A stretch of 64,000 nt of DNA, from contig NC_014666.1 in the NCBI RefSeq assembly GCF_000166135.1, positions 2,542,001 to 2,606,000 of the forward strand. Direction: 5' to 3'. This document shows, piece after piece, positions 25,494 through 35,068 of this stretch (positions are counted from its first letter, which is position 1; each line of letters begins with the position of its first letter). This stretch comes from Pseudofrankia inefficax (GTDB lineage: Bacteria; Actinomycetota; Actinomycetes; Frankiales; Frankiaceae). The position numbers were made by a program, and so were the translations under genes. Below the pieces are notes generated by a model. The model did not search any database, was not told the origin of the DNA, and saw nothing but the letters and a program-made list of their open reading frames with translations.

Positions 25494-25865
25494 TCCCGGG
25501 CGGTAGCGCGGCCGATCCACGCCGCCGCACCTACCCCGTCCCTGCGACCCGTTCTGTGCACCTGCCAGGACCTTCGCGCCGAGGCGCCGGCCGTTTCCGT
25601 AGGCGCGACACCGCCACCCGGCGCCTGCGTTCTCGTCCGGTCATGACACGGCTTCTCGGTCGGACGACCATTCGCGACGTCTCATTGGACCCAGGAATCC
25701 GCGCTCGTACGGACATGGCCCGGCACCTGGTCGGCAAGAGGCTTGTCCGGGTGCCAGAGGCGGAGGAATGCTGCCGCCGTCCGATAGCAGATGCCCCGGC
25801 CTGGCCCGGCATTCGACCGCGCCATGAGCGGGGAGGCGTCGTCTCTTTCCGCCGGCCTGAACCGC
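25494..25865. other. Gap upstream of the catabolic operon
   Basis: No gene visible. The only features I find are the promoter and operator immediately downstream. Confidence 0.4.
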
Positions 25866-25914
25866 TTGACTCGACACGGATACAGACCATACAAACATGA
25901 GATATGTATGGTCT
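25866..25914 (+). promoter_or_regulatory. Promoter with overlapping perfect operator
   Basis: TTGACT (25866-25871) and TACAAA (25890-25895), 18 bases apart, form a housekeeping-type promoter. The palindrome AGACCATACA, 11 bases, TGTATGGTCT (25884-25914) covers the -10 and start region, the classic repressor position. It precedes the ATG at 25936 by 22 bases. Confidence 0.65.
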
Positions 25915-25935
25915 CGGCAGTGAGAGGACGGCAGT

Positions 25936-26856
25936 ATGACCGACCTCCAGGTACGACGAATCCCGTTCGACTTCTCGCAGGACGTCTCGTTCGTTTGGAA
26001 CCCCGCGAACCCGGAGTTCTCCGCGCTGATGAACCTGACATCGTTCATGGCCATCGCGTTCGAGAAGTACATCGTGACCGCCGTACACGCCGCTCAGCCT
26101 CGTCTGCGCGGCGAGACAGTGAAGGTGGAGGCTGACAGCTTCCTGCGTCAGGAGGCGCAGCACGCCGCGGCGCACCGGCTGCACGCCAAGGCGCTGATCC
26201 GCGCGTACCCGGGACTGGCACAGGTCCTCAACGACCTGATCGCCTCCTATGATGATCTTTTCCAGGCTCGGCCGCTCGAGTTCCACCTCGCCTACGTGGC
26301 GGACGTGGAGGCGACGTTCACGGCGTATTTCAAGCTGCTGCTCGACTATGAGCAGGACCTGTTCGCCCCGGGCGACGAGCGGGTGGCGTCGCTGTTCTTG
26401 TGGCACTTCGTCGAGGAGGTCGAGCACCGCTCCTCGGCCCTCGCGCTCTACCGCGAGGTCGTCCCCGACCCGCGGTACCGCCTGCGGTGTCTGCCCGCGG
26501 TCGTCCGCCACGTCGTCGCGACGGGCCGCATCGCGATCGACGGGTTCAGGAAGCACGTGCCGTTCGAGGACCGTCTGGTCGACTACGGGGGCGCCGGCGG
26601 CGGCGCCAGCCTGGGCAGGCTACTGAAGCGGGCGGAGGGACGGATACGCCGGCAGCCGGTCGAGAAGCGGCCGGCGGCTCTCGCCTGTGTCCCTCGCTCG
26701 CGGCGGTGGGCGACGACCCGCGCTCTGTGGGCGTCGCAGCGGCCGTCGCACGATCCGGAGCATCAGCCGCTTCCGGTTTTCGCCGACGAGTGGTTCGCCG
26801 CCTACGAGCGAGGCACTGACGTGTCCCACTGGTATACCTCCCAATCGGCGCGTTGA
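25936..26856 (+). CDS. Predicted metal-dependent hydrolase (PF10118, ferritin-like)
   Basis: 306 residues, ATG 25936 with AGAGGA at 25923-25928. It matches the predicted metal-dependent hydrolase family often found beside steroid and ketone monooxygenases: an N-terminal IPFDFSQDVSFVWNP, then four-helix-bundle metal ligands in FLRQEAQHAAAH, DVEATFTAYF and HFVEEVEHRSSAL (Glu-x-x-His pairs). The C-terminal region is basic and less conserved. First gene of a four-gene operon (gaps of 10 and 2 bases, then a 4-base overlap). Reaction unknown. Confidence 0.8.
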   Translation: MTDLQVRRIPFDFSQDVSFVWNPANPEFSALMNLTSFMAIAFEKYIVTAVHAAQPRLRGETVKVEADSFLRQEAQHAAAHRLHAKALIRAYPGLAQVLNDLIASYDDLFQARPLEFHLAYVADVEATFTAYFKLLLDYEQDLFAPGDERVASLFLWHFVEEVEHRSSALALYREVVPDPRYRLRCLPAVVRHVVATGRIAIDGFRKHVPFEDRLVDYGGAGGGASLGRLLKRAEGRIRRQPVEKRPAALACVPRSRRWATTRALWASQRPSHDPEHQPLPVFADEWFAAYERGTDVSHWYTSQSAR

Positions 26857-26866
26857 GGAGCAGCAC

Positions 26867-28837
26867 ATGCAGTTAGCTGGCGACGCTGTCGCGCCCTTCA
26901 CCGATGATCGCGCGGCGATCGAGGCCGTGCTCCTTGACGTTCACCCCCCCTCGTTGCTGCTGTCGCTGGTCCACCTCACTGGCGATCTCGAGCTGCTGAC
27001 CGGCCGGTTCCGGCCAAAGGAAAGCGGACTGCGAGTGGTGAACGGCGGGATGGCGGACGAGGACCTGCGGGCCCTGCGGGCGCTGGCCGCCGATGTGCTC
27101 GTCGCCCACCGGGAGCGTGGCTACCGGCTGCCGCCACCGCCGACCACGGCGCAGCTGCTGCAGATGATGGAAGCTCAGGTGTGCGGGCCAGTCGGAGCCG
27201 AGTACACCGATCTGCTCGTCGGTGAGCTGCACATCGATGGCAGCGATCCCGGTGAGGCGCCGCTGCGGTCGTCGGCGCAGGCGCGCGCCGAGCTCCCCGT
27301 CGTCATCGTCGGCTGCGGCGAGTCGGGACTGCTCGCGGGCATCCGCCTGCGGGAGGCGAGTATCCCGTTCATCATCGTCGAGAAGCGCGACGGTGTCGGC
27401 GGGACGTGGCGGGCCAACCGCTACCCGGGCTGCCGGGTCGACATCCCCAACCACTTCTACTCGTACTCCTTCGAGGCGTCCGATCACTGGTCGGAGTACT
27501 TCGCGCAGCAGCCAGAGCTCCTCGTCTACTTCCAGTCCGTCCTGGATCACCACGGGATCGAGCCGCACGTCCGCTGGAACACCGAGGTGACCGGTGCCCG
27601 GTGGCAGGAGGCGACGGGCCGGTGGGAAGTCACCGTGCGCGGGGCGGGCTCCTCGGAACCGGAGATCCTGCAGGCGCGGGCACTGATCACGGCTGTCGGG
27701 CAGCTGAGCCGGCCGTCGGTCCCGTCGATCCCGGGAGCCGAGTCCTTCGCTGGGCCGAGCTTTCACACCGCCGACTGGCCCGACGACGTGGACCTCACCG
27801 GCGCCCGGGTCGCCGTCGTCGGTGCCGGCGCGAGTGGTTTCCAGCTGGTGCCAACGGTCGCCGACCGCGTCGCGGCGCTCACGGTCTACCAGCGGACCGC
27901 ACAGTGGATGGCGCCGAATCCCACCTATCACGACGCCGTCAGCCCGGGGGCGCGGTGGGCCATCCGTCATGTCCCGTTCTACGCCCGCTGGTATCGGCTC
28001 GGCCTGATGTGGGCGATCGCCGACACGACCGCGGTCGCGTCGCGGATCGACCCTGACTGGGACGGCGGTAACCGGTCGATCAGCGCCGTCAACAACCTCG
28101 CCCGGCAGGTGCTCACCGACTGGCTCACCGAGCAGGTGCGCGATCCCGACCTACTGTCAAAGGTCATCCCCGACTATCCGCCCTTCGGCAAGCGCACCCT
28201 GCAGGACAACGGCAGCTGGCTGCGCGCGCTGCAGCGCGACAATGTCGAGCTCGTTCGTGACCGCATCGAGCGAATCGAGCCCGGCGCGGTGGTGACTGCG
28301 GACGGGATCCGCCGGGAGGCCGACGTCCTGATCTGGGCTACCGGCTTCCGAGTCTCGGAGATCCTCTCGCCGATCCGCGTCGAAGGCCGCGACGGTCGCA
28401 CTTTGGAGGAGGTGTGGGACGGCAGGCCCGCGGCCCATCTGGGCATGACCGTGCCCGGTTTCCCGAACTTCTTCATGATCTATGGACCGGGCAGCAACGC
28501 CGTCTCCGGCGGCAGCGTCATCTTCACTTCCGAGTGCCAGGTCCGGTACATCGTGGGCTGCCTCGACCTGCTCGCCGACGCGCCCGGCTGCGCGATCGAG
28601 GTCCGCGGGGAAGTCCACGACGACTACCAGGCACGGACCCAGGCGGAGCTCGACACCCTCGTCTGGTCGCACCCGGCGGTGCGTTCCTACTACAAGAGCG
28701 CGGACGGTCGGATCTACACCGTCCTGCCCTGGCGGAGCATCGACTACTGGCACTGGACGCGGCAGCCCGACCCAAGCGACTTCCTGCTCGAACCGACACG
28801 GCAGGCAGTGCCGTCCGTGAAATCTGGAGGCAGCTGA
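26867..28837 (+). CDS. Baeyer-Villiger flavin monooxygenase, HAPMO-like
   Basis: 656 residues, ATG 26867, GAGGAG at 26855-26860. An N-terminal extension of about 140 residues, as in 4-hydroxyacetophenone monooxygenase, precedes the FAD motif VVIVGCGESGLLAG (about 145). The Baeyer-Villiger fingerprint FAGPSFHTADWP (about 294-305) is intact, and the NADPH motif VAVVGAGASG follows near residue 316. It inserts oxygen next to a carbonyl, turning a ketone into an ester or lactone, with FAD, NADPH and O2. An esterase domain two genes downstream would cleave such an ester. Confidence 0.9.
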   Translation: MQLAGDAVAPFTDDRAAIEAVLLDVHPPSLLLSLVHLTGDLELLTGRFRPKESGLRVVNGGMADEDLRALRALAADVLVAHRERGYRLPPPPTTAQLLQMMEAQVCGPVGAEYTDLLVGELHIDGSDPGEAPLRSSAQARAELPVVIVGCGESGLLAGIRLREASIPFIIVEKRDGVGGTWRANRYPGCRVDIPNHFYSYSFEASDHWSEYFAQQPELLVYFQSVLDHHGIEPHVRWNTEVTGARWQEATGRWEVTVRGAGSSEPEILQARALITAVGQLSRPSVPSIPGAESFAGPSFHTADWPDDVDLTGARVAVVGAGASGFQLVPTVADRVAALTVYQRTAQWMAPNPTYHDAVSPGARWAIRHVPFYARWYRLGLMWAIADTTAVASRIDPDWDGGNRSISAVNNLARQVLTDWLTEQVRDPDLLSKVIPDYPPFGKRTLQDNGSWLRALQRDNVELVRDRIERIEPGAVVTADGIRREADVLIWATGFRVSEILSPIRVEGRDGRTLEEVWDGRPAAHLGMTVPGFPNFFMIYGPGSNAVSGGSVIFTSECQVRYIVGCLDLLADAPGCAIEVRGEVHDDYQARTQAELDTLVWSHPAVRSYYKSADGRIYTVLPWRSIDYWHWTRQPDPSDFLLEPTRQAVPSVKSGGS

Positions 28838-28839
28838 CG

Positions 28840-30540
28840 ATGAGCAACGACCTGTTAGTCCGAGGCGGCGAGGTCATTGACGGCACCGGTGCCGATCGCC
28901 GCCGCGCCGACATTCGTGTCCGCGACGGCCGGATCGTCGAGATCGACGCACGTCTGCGGCCCGACGGCGAGCCGGAGATCGACGCCACGGGCGCCGTCGT
29001 CACCCCCGGCTTCATCGACACCCACGCCCACACCGACCCGCAGGTTTTCTGGGACCCGACCCTCGACCCCGAGTCGCTGCACGGCGTCACCACGATGCTG
29101 ACCGGCAACTGCAGCCTGTCTCTCTATCCGGTCCGGGAGTCGACCCGCGGCGCGCTTGCGGACCTGTTTGCCTACATCGAGGACGTCCCGCGCGACCTGT
29201 TCGACGACCACGTCCCGTGGACCTGGGACGACTACGCCGGCTACCGCGACGCCGTGAACGCCCAGGGCAGCGGCATCAACCTGGCGCCGCTCGTCGGCCA
29301 CAGCCCGCTGCGCCTCTACGTGATGGGCGACGACGCCTGGCACCGCGCCGCCACACCGCAGGAATCGGCCGCGATGGCAGACGTACTCGGCGCCGCCATG
29401 GACGCGGGCGCCTGGGGCCTGTCCACGTCCTACCTCGACGTCGACAAGCAGGGCCGGCCGGTCCCGTCCCGCGCGGCCGACGGCGACGAGCTCGACGCGC
29501 TCATCGCCGCGATCGGCGACACCGGACGAGGCCTGGTCGAGATGGTCCCTAACCTCCTCGGCGGCAGCGCGGACGCGGAGCTCGAGGACATCGGCCGGCG
29601 ATGCGGGAAGTACGGCGTCCCGGTGACATGGACGGGCTTCGTCTACCTCGGGGGCGTCACCGACCATTGGCTCGCTCTCACGCGCCGGCTGGGCAGCGAG
29701 GGCGTGCGGATGTACCCGCAGCTCTCCCCGAGGACAGTCGACTTCCGGCTGAACTGGGACTCCTCGATGATGTTCATGTCGATGCCCCAGGGTTGGCATC
29801 GAATCATCGCCGCCCAGGGCCGCGACGCCAAAGCCGCCCTGCTCACCGACCCCTCCTGGCGGGCGACCGCCCGGGCCGAGTGGGACGCGGTACCGGCCGC
29901 CATGTTCCCGCACCGCCACCTCCACAAGGCCCGGTTCATCGAGGTCTTCGGCGACGAGAACCAGCCGTGGTTGGGACGCACCGCAGCGGAACTCGTCGAC
30001 GAACGCGGCGGTCATCCCTCCGACGTCCTCGCCGACTTCGTGCTCGCCAACGACTGCCGACCCGGGATCGTCGCCATCGGCGTCGCCAACGACGACATCG
30101 ACGGCATCGCGCGCACTCTTACCGATCCCGACGTACTGCTCAGCTCCTCCGATGCCGGCGCCCACGTCCAGATGCTCTGCGCCTCCGGCGACACCACCCT
30201 GCTACTGACCAGGCACGTCCGCGAACGCCACGACCTCACCCTCGAACAGGCCATCCACCAGCTGACCGGACGCCAAGCCGACGTTTTCGGCTTCCACGGC
30301 CGTGGCCGTCTCGCACCAGGCGCGGTCGCCGACCTGACGGTGTTCGCCCTCGACGAGCTCGACTACGCCCAGGACGGGTTCATCGCGGACCTGCCGAATG
30401 GGGGCCTGCGGCTACGACGCCCCGCCGGCGGCTACCGCGCCACCGTCGTGCGCGGGGTACCCGTTCAGCTTGGCGGCCAGGCCACCGGCGCGCTGCCCGG
30501 CCGCGTCATCGCCTCCCACGGCCGCGAGGACGCCCGGTGA
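28840..30540 (+). CDS. Amidohydrolase, N-acyl-D-amino-acid deacylase type
   Basis: 566 residues, ATG 28840 two bases after the monooxygenase stop, with GGAGG upstream. N-terminal DLLVRGGEVIDGTGADRRRA and VVTPGFIDTHAHTDPQVFW (metal-binding His-x-His) are typical of D-aminoacylase/dihydroorotase-like amidohydrolases; SSSDAGAHVQM near the C-terminus supplies the catalytic Asp, and GRGRLAPGAVADLTVF closes the beta sandwich. In catabolic clusters this family is commonly present without a proven reaction, so hydrolysis of an amide or lactone intermediate is inferred. GTGA overlap couples it to the next gene. Confidence 0.85.
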   Translation: MSNDLLVRGGEVIDGTGADRRRADIRVRDGRIVEIDARLRPDGEPEIDATGAVVTPGFIDTHAHTDPQVFWDPTLDPESLHGVTTMLTGNCSLSLYPVRESTRGALADLFAYIEDVPRDLFDDHVPWTWDDYAGYRDAVNAQGSGINLAPLVGHSPLRLYVMGDDAWHRAATPQESAAMADVLGAAMDAGAWGLSTSYLDVDKQGRPVPSRAADGDELDALIAAIGDTGRGLVEMVPNLLGGSADAELEDIGRRCGKYGVPVTWTGFVYLGGVTDHWLALTRRLGSEGVRMYPQLSPRTVDFRLNWDSSMMFMSMPQGWHRIIAAQGRDAKAALLTDPSWRATARAEWDAVPAAMFPHRHLHKARFIEVFGDENQPWLGRTAAELVDERGGHPSDVLADFVLANDCRPGIVAIGVANDDIDGIARTLTDPDVLLSSSDAGAHVQMLCASGDTTLLLTRHVRERHDLTLEQAIHQLTGRQADVFGFHGRGRLAPGAVADLTVFALDELDYAQDGFIADLPNGGLRLRRPAGGYRATVVRGVPVQLGGQATGALPGRVIASHGREDAR

Positions 30541-32669
30541 CCAGCAGCGATTTCCAGGAGCTCGTCGACGTCGTCCGACTGCTTGGGATCAACGATCCCG
30601 CCAAGTCGCCGGTTGAGCTGCGCGCTGTGCTCGATGTGGAGGCGCCTCTGCCTGACGGGGCGTTCCGCGAGGAGCTCCTCGACGCGGACGGTGTTCCCGT
30701 CACCTGGATCAGCGCCGCCACCGCGCGCGCAGACCGGGTCGTCCTGCATTTCCACGGCGGCGCCTACGTAGGCGGGAACGCCCGTTCACACCGCGGCTTC
30801 GCCGCCCGGTTGTCCACGGCAACGGACGCGTCTGTCATCCTCGTCGACTACCGCCTCGCGCCAGAGCATCATTTCCCCGCGGCCTACGACGACGCCGTGA
30901 TTGCCTACCGCTGGCTAACGGGCCCCTCTGGACGCGCTCTGGCACCGGCCTCGGTCATCGTGAGTGGCGACTCGGCCGGCGGCGGCCTGGCCGCAGCCCT
31001 CCTCGCCGGGTTACGGGGGCGCGGGGAACCCGCCCCTGCCGGGGGCGCGCTGCTGTCGCCGTGGACAGATCTGGCGTTGACCGGCCAGTCCCATGCCGCG
31101 GTTGGTGGCGCCGACCCGCTGTGCTCGACAGGGATGCTGCGTACCTGTGCGCAGGCCTACCTGGCCGGTGCCGATCCCGAGGATCCCCGAGCGTCCGCGC
31201 TGCACGCCGACCTCGCAGGCCTGCCGCCGCTCCTGATCCACGTCGGCGAGGTCGAGGTGCTGCGTGACGACGCGACGCGGCTGGCCGAACGGGCCCGGGC
31301 GGCCGGCACCGCAGTCGACCTTCTCGTCGCTGAGGGCATGGTCCACGTATGGCACCTCTTCGCGCAGGAGACGCCCGAGGGACGACGTGACTTCGAGACC
31401 CTGACGCGCTGGATCACCGCGCGGTTGGCCTCGACGGCGTTCTCCGGTCAGGGCCCGTCGGCAGCCCGTTCCCGTGCCGCCCACGGCAGCACCGAGATAC
31501 GACGCGGCTCGGTTCTCGAAGACCCGGCCGCAGGTCCCGACAGCCTCGGTCGGACCCTCACCCGGCGCATCCTGCACCGCATGGCCGAGAACTCCCTCGA
31601 CACAGCCACCGACACCATGCTCATCCCCGCCCAAGACTTCACCAGCGAGCAGCGGCATCGCGCCGAGATCGCGATGATGCGCCGAACCCCTCAGGTCGTC
31701 GGCTGGGGCGGCGAAATACCCACGGCAGGGGACTACACCACCAAAGACCTGCTCGACACCTCGGTACTTCTGGTCCGCGGCGAGGACGGCGCGGCGCGCG
31801 CCTTCGTCAACGCCTGCGCGCACCGCGGCGCCAAGGTGGCAACAGGCTGCGGCCACGCCGCCCGTTTCACCTGCCCCTACCACGCATGGTCCTACAGCGG
31901 CGACGGACGACTCGTCGGCGTCCCGTCGCGGCAGATGTTCGACCCGACGGTCCTCGAAGCCCGCGGCCTACGCGGACTGGCAGTCGCTGAGACCGCCGGG
32001 CTGCTGATCGTCAACCTCGACCCCGACGGCACCGCGGAAGGCACACTCGACGAGATACGCGAAGAGCTGGAGCCATTTCGCTTCGGCCGATACGCCCACG
32101 CGGGGACGGTCACGAGTGAGGTCCGCGCGAACTGGAAGCTGACCGTCGACGTCAACTTCGAGGGCTACCACTTCCCGTTCCTGCACCGCACCTCGCTGTC
32201 GGTGATCTGCACCAACAACTCGGTGTTCGACGTGTTCGGGCCCCACTGCCGCTGGGCATTCCCATTCCGCGACCTCGCCGAGCTGCGGGACGCGCCCGAG
32301 ACCGACTGGCCGGCCGCCTTCCGCGGCACCGTCGCCCACGGACTCTTCCCCAGCACGATCCTGTTGGAAGGACCGGGCATCACCCAGATGCTTCGGGTCT
32401 ACCCGGGCAAAACCCCCGCCGAGAGCGTCCTGCACATCTCGGCCGGCTGGTTCGGTCCCGTCCCGAACGACGACATCCAGCGCGGCGCGATGGCCGGGCT
32501 CGACGGTGCGTTGCAGGTCCTGCGCGGCGAGGACCTACCCGCGGCCGAGATGTGCCAGCACGGCGTCACCCACGGCCTCGACACCATCGTCATCGGGCGC
32601 AACGAACCCCTGATGGCCCACCTGCACCGCACCTGGGACGGCGCCCTCGCCACCCGAGCATCAAGCTGA
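30537..32669 (+). CDS. Esterase (HSL-type) fused in frame to a Rieske oxygenase alpha subunit
   Basis: One uninterrupted frame of 710 codons from GTG 30537 (GTGA overlap). Residues 1-300: alpha/beta hydrolase of the hormone-sensitive-lipase family with HGG (73-75), GDSAG (Ser146), a late Asp in LRDDA and His in MVHVWHLF. Residues about 300-340: linker. Residues 340-710: Rieske ring-hydroxylating oxygenase with C427-x-H429 and C446-x2-H449 binding a 2Fe-2S cluster, and VDVNFEGYHFPFLH (His545, His550) binding mononuclear iron. I see no stop codon and no ribosome site at the junction. Each domain is of normal length, so both may be active. Either a real bifunctional enzyme or a recent stop-codon loss. 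Confidence 0.85.
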   Translation: MTSSDFQELVDVVRLLGINDPAKSPVELRAVLDVEAPLPDGAFREELLDADGVPVTWISAATARADRVVLHFHGGAYVGGNARSHRGFAARLSTATDASVILVDYRLAPEHHFPAAYDDAVIAYRWLTGPSGRALAPASVIVSGDSAGGGLAAALLAGLRGRGEPAPAGGALLSPWTDLALTGQSHAAVGGADPLCSTGMLRTCAQAYLAGADPEDPRASALHADLAGLPPLLIHVGEVEVLRDDATRLAERARAAGTAVDLLVAEGMVHVWHLFAQETPEGRRDFETLTRWITARLASTAFSGQGPSAARSRAAHGSTEIRRGSVLEDPAAGPDSLGRTLTRRILHRMAENSLDTATDTMLIPAQDFTSEQRHRAEIAMMRRTPQVVGWGGEIPTAGDYTTKDLLDTSVLLVRGEDGAARAFVNACAHRGAKVATGCGHAARFTCPYHAWSYSGDGRLVGVPSRQMFDPTVLEARGLRGLAVAETAGLLIVNLDPDGTAEGTLDEIREELEPFRFGRYAHAGTVTSEVRANWKLTVDVNFEGYHFPFLHRTSLSVICTNNSVFDVFGPHCRWAFPFRDLAELRDAPETDWPAAFRGTVAHGLFPSTILLEGPGITQMLRVYPGKTPAESVLHISAGWFGPVPNDDIQRGAMAGLDGALQVLRGEDLPAAEMCQHGVTHGLDTIVIGRNEPLMAHLHRTWDGALATRASS

Positions 32670-32862
32670 TGCAGCCCCGCGGGCGAGCGCCACGGTGGAC
32701 GACGACCACGATCAGGACGGACACAGCAACGCGACCCGAGAGACCCGTCACGGTCACTGGCACGTCCGACGCCAGAAGCATGGCCGCACCCACCGATCTT
32801 CAACGAGTTCCGATTGGCAGCGACGGTCGGTGATTCCGCACGACGCGCCGCCAGCCTCCACC

Positions 32863-33774
32863 TCACGCCGGACAGGAATCGCAGAGGCGGGACAGCAGGG
32901 CCTCGGTCACGGCCGCGGGCTGCTCTATCTGAAGAAAATGCCCCGCGGCAGGGATACGAACAACACTGCTCCCGGCCGGAAGCAGCGACGCGACGACGTC
33001 CGTGAACCGCATCACGATCGCCCCGTCATCCTGGCCCTGCAGATGCAGCACAGGGTGAAACGGCGTGGCGAGGGTGTACTCGTGCAGCCAGGCATACCGT
33101 CCGGACGGGCGCGTGCCGCGCGCCAGCGCACGGTAGTAGCCAACGGCGGCTCGCCGGTGCCGCACCGTGGGCAAGGCTGCGAGCGCGGCGAACAGGTCCG
33201 CCCCCGGCGCCCGCCCGGACGGGCCCCACTGCCTCCACAGACGCGGGATGACACGAGGAAGAACTCGTTCAGGCAGCCACGGCGCCTGGAAGAACATCAC
33301 ATACCAGCTGTTACGGGCCTGGCGCAGCATCGGTGCGAGCGGCCGAAGCGCTGCGCCGCGGGCGGTTGCCAACAGCGCGACGTTCGGGACCGACATCGTC
33401 ACATGCACAGCGAAAGGCGAGTCAGGGTAGGCAAGCAGCGCGTTCACCACAAAAGCCCCCCAGTCGTGCCCGACGACGACCGCCTCACGGCCGCCGCCGA
33501 GCTTCTCGTGCAGGTCCAAGACGTCCTGCATGAGTGCGGCAACGTGATAGCTGTTGTCAGGCGCTGGGCCAGTCGGCGCGTACCCACGCATAAAGGGGGC
33601 CACCACGCGAAAGCCGCGTTCGGCAAGCCCGGTCGCGACCCGTGCCCAACTCCAGGCCGAGTCGGGAAATCCGTGCAGGCAAAGCACGAGACGCCCGCCG
33701 CTCGGGCCCCACGACAGCGCGTGAAGCCGAAGACTCGGCAGGTCGACGGTAATGCTTTCAGGGGGCTGCGTCAT
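32863..33774 (-). CDS. Alpha/beta hydrolase, epoxide-hydrolase-like
   Basis: 303 residues from ATG 33774 with GAGGAAGAGG upstream; the longer upstream frame is promoter. Motifs: LCLHGFPDSAWSW (HGxP oxyanion), VVVGHDWGAFV (nucleophile Asp in GHDWG, as in epoxide hydrolases and haloalkane dehalogenases), and a late IPAAGHFLQIEQP with the catalytic His. Asp rather than Ser as nucleophile favours epoxide or haloalkane cleavage over ester hydrolysis. It converges on the catabolic operon and diverges from the dehydrogenase at 34043. Confidence 0.88.
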   Translation of the reverse strand: MTQPPESITVDLPSLRLHALSWGPSGGRLVLCLHGFPDSAWSWARVATGLAERGFRVVAPFMRGYAPTGPAPDNSYHVAALMQDVLDLHEKLGGGREAVVVGHDWGAFVVNALLAYPDSPFAVHVTMSVPNVALLATARGAALRPLAPMLRQARNSWYVMFFQAPWLPERVLPRVIPRLWRQWGPSGRAPGADLFAALAALPTVRHRRAAVGYYRALARGTRPSGRYAWLHEYTLATPFHPVLHLQGQDDGAIVMRFTDVVASLLPAGSSVVRIPAAGHFLQIEQPAAVTEALLSRLCDSCPA

Positions 33775-33938
33775 CGCCTCTTCCTCGCTACGCCGCGTCG
33801 CTGCGCGACCGTGGCCGCACAGGTGCCAGCCGGCTGCGTAACTACGGCGCGATCTCGACCGGCGTGGACCGTAGTCGCGTATGTCGGGCGCAATGCGCCT
33901 CGCGACCCCCCGACCGCGAACGCTCACCAATGAGGGCG

Positions 33939-33967
33939 ATACTGACAGAAAATACATAAAGTGTCAA
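33939..33967 (-). promoter_or_regulatory. Candidate promoter for the epoxide-hydrolase-like gene
   Basis: TTGACA on the minus strand (33967-33962) and CAGTAT (33944-33939), 17 bases apart, in a locally A/T-rich patch. It implies a leader of about 160 bases before ATG 33774. Confidence 0.4.
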
Positions 33968-34042
33968 AAGACTCATAAGGGTGCGTCAAGGCCTCGTGCG
34001 CGAGGCCGTCTCGCGCACACCCAGTCGGCTAGGAGGCACCTC

Positions 34043-35068
34043 GTGCGCGCCGTCATTGTCGAATCCGTAGGAACAGTCACTGTGGCTCCGCGACCCGACC
34101 CGGTTCTTCCAGGACCCGGCGGCGCGGTCATCGCAGTGTCGGCCTCGGCCATCTGTGGCTCCGACCTGCACTTCTACGACGGCGACTATCCGATCGTCGA
34201 GCCGCTCGCGGTCGGGCACGAAGCGATCGGAACCGTCGTAGAGAAAGGCCCGGAAACGCGCCGCTTCGCGATCGGTGACCGCGTGCTGGTCTCAGCCGTC
34301 GCCGGCTGCGGCGCCTGTGACGGCTGCGCGACGCAGAACCCGGTCCTGTGTCACGACGGACCACAGATATTTGGCTCCGGCTCACTGGGCGGCGGCCAAG
34401 CGGACCTCCTCGCTGTCCCCGCCGCGGACTTCCAGCTCACGCATCTGCCCGAAGACATGGACGTCGAGACCGCCTTGCTGCTCACCGACAATCTCCCCAC
34501 CGCCTGGGCAGGGGCACTCCGAGCAGATATCCAACCAGGAGCAACGGTCGCCGTCATCGGACTTGGCGCCGTGGGGCTCTGCGCCGTGCGCTGCGCGATC
34601 GCCCTGGGAGCCGGCACCGTGCTGGCCATCGACCCCGTCGCCGGCCGCCGGGAACACGCGGTCAAAGCCGGAGCCATCGGGGTCGCCCCGCCCGCCGTCA
34701 ACGCCGTACTCGAAGCGACGAACGGACGAGGCGTCGCCGCAGTCATCGACGCTGTCGCGACCAACGCCAGCCTCGGCGACGCGATGCTGATGGTGCGGCC
34801 CGAAGGCACCGTCAGCGTGATCGGCGCGCATGACCTGAAGCCATTCCCGTTTCCCGCCCTGATGGCCCTGACACGCAGCATCACGCTGCGCTCCACCTTC
34901 GCTCCGCCACAGCGAACCTGGTCAGCGCTGATACCGCTGCTGAGGTCCGGGCGCCTCGACGTCAGCGACATCTTCACGCACCAGTTCCCGCTGGAGCGCG
35001 CGTCCGACGCGTACGCCGCGATCGCGACCCGAAGCGCGGACTGCGTCAAGGTCCAGTTAGTACCTTGA
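34043..35068 (+). CDS. Zinc-dependent medium-chain alcohol dehydrogenase
   Basis: 341 residues from GTG 34043 with AGGAGG at 34031-34036. Catalytic zinc ligands in SAICGSDLH and VGHEAIGTVVE; structural-zinc-like cysteines in AVAGCGACDGCATQNPVLC; Rossmann motif VAVIGLGAVGLCAVRCA and an acidic residue at the end of the second strand (LAIDPV), favouring NAD. It oxidises or reduces an alcohol/ketone pair and could supply the ketone for the Baeyer-Villiger enzyme. A P450 3' relic starts directly at its stop codon. Confidence 0.9.
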   Translation: MRAVIVESVGTVTVAPRPDPVLPGPGGAVIAVSASAICGSDLHFYDGDYPIVEPLAVGHEAIGTVVEKGPETRRFAIGDRVLVSAVAGCGACDGCATQNPVLCHDGPQIFGSGSLGGGQADLLAVPAADFQLTHLPEDMDVETALLLTDNLPTAWAGALRADIQPGATVAVIGLGAVGLCAVRCAIALGAGTVLAIDPVAGRREHAVKAGAIGVAPPAVNAVLEATNGRGVAAVIDAVATNASLGDAMLMVRPEGTVSVIGAHDLKPFPFPALMALTRSITLRSTFAPPQRTWSALIPLLRSGRLDVSDIFTHQFPLERASDAYAAIATRSADCVKVQLVP

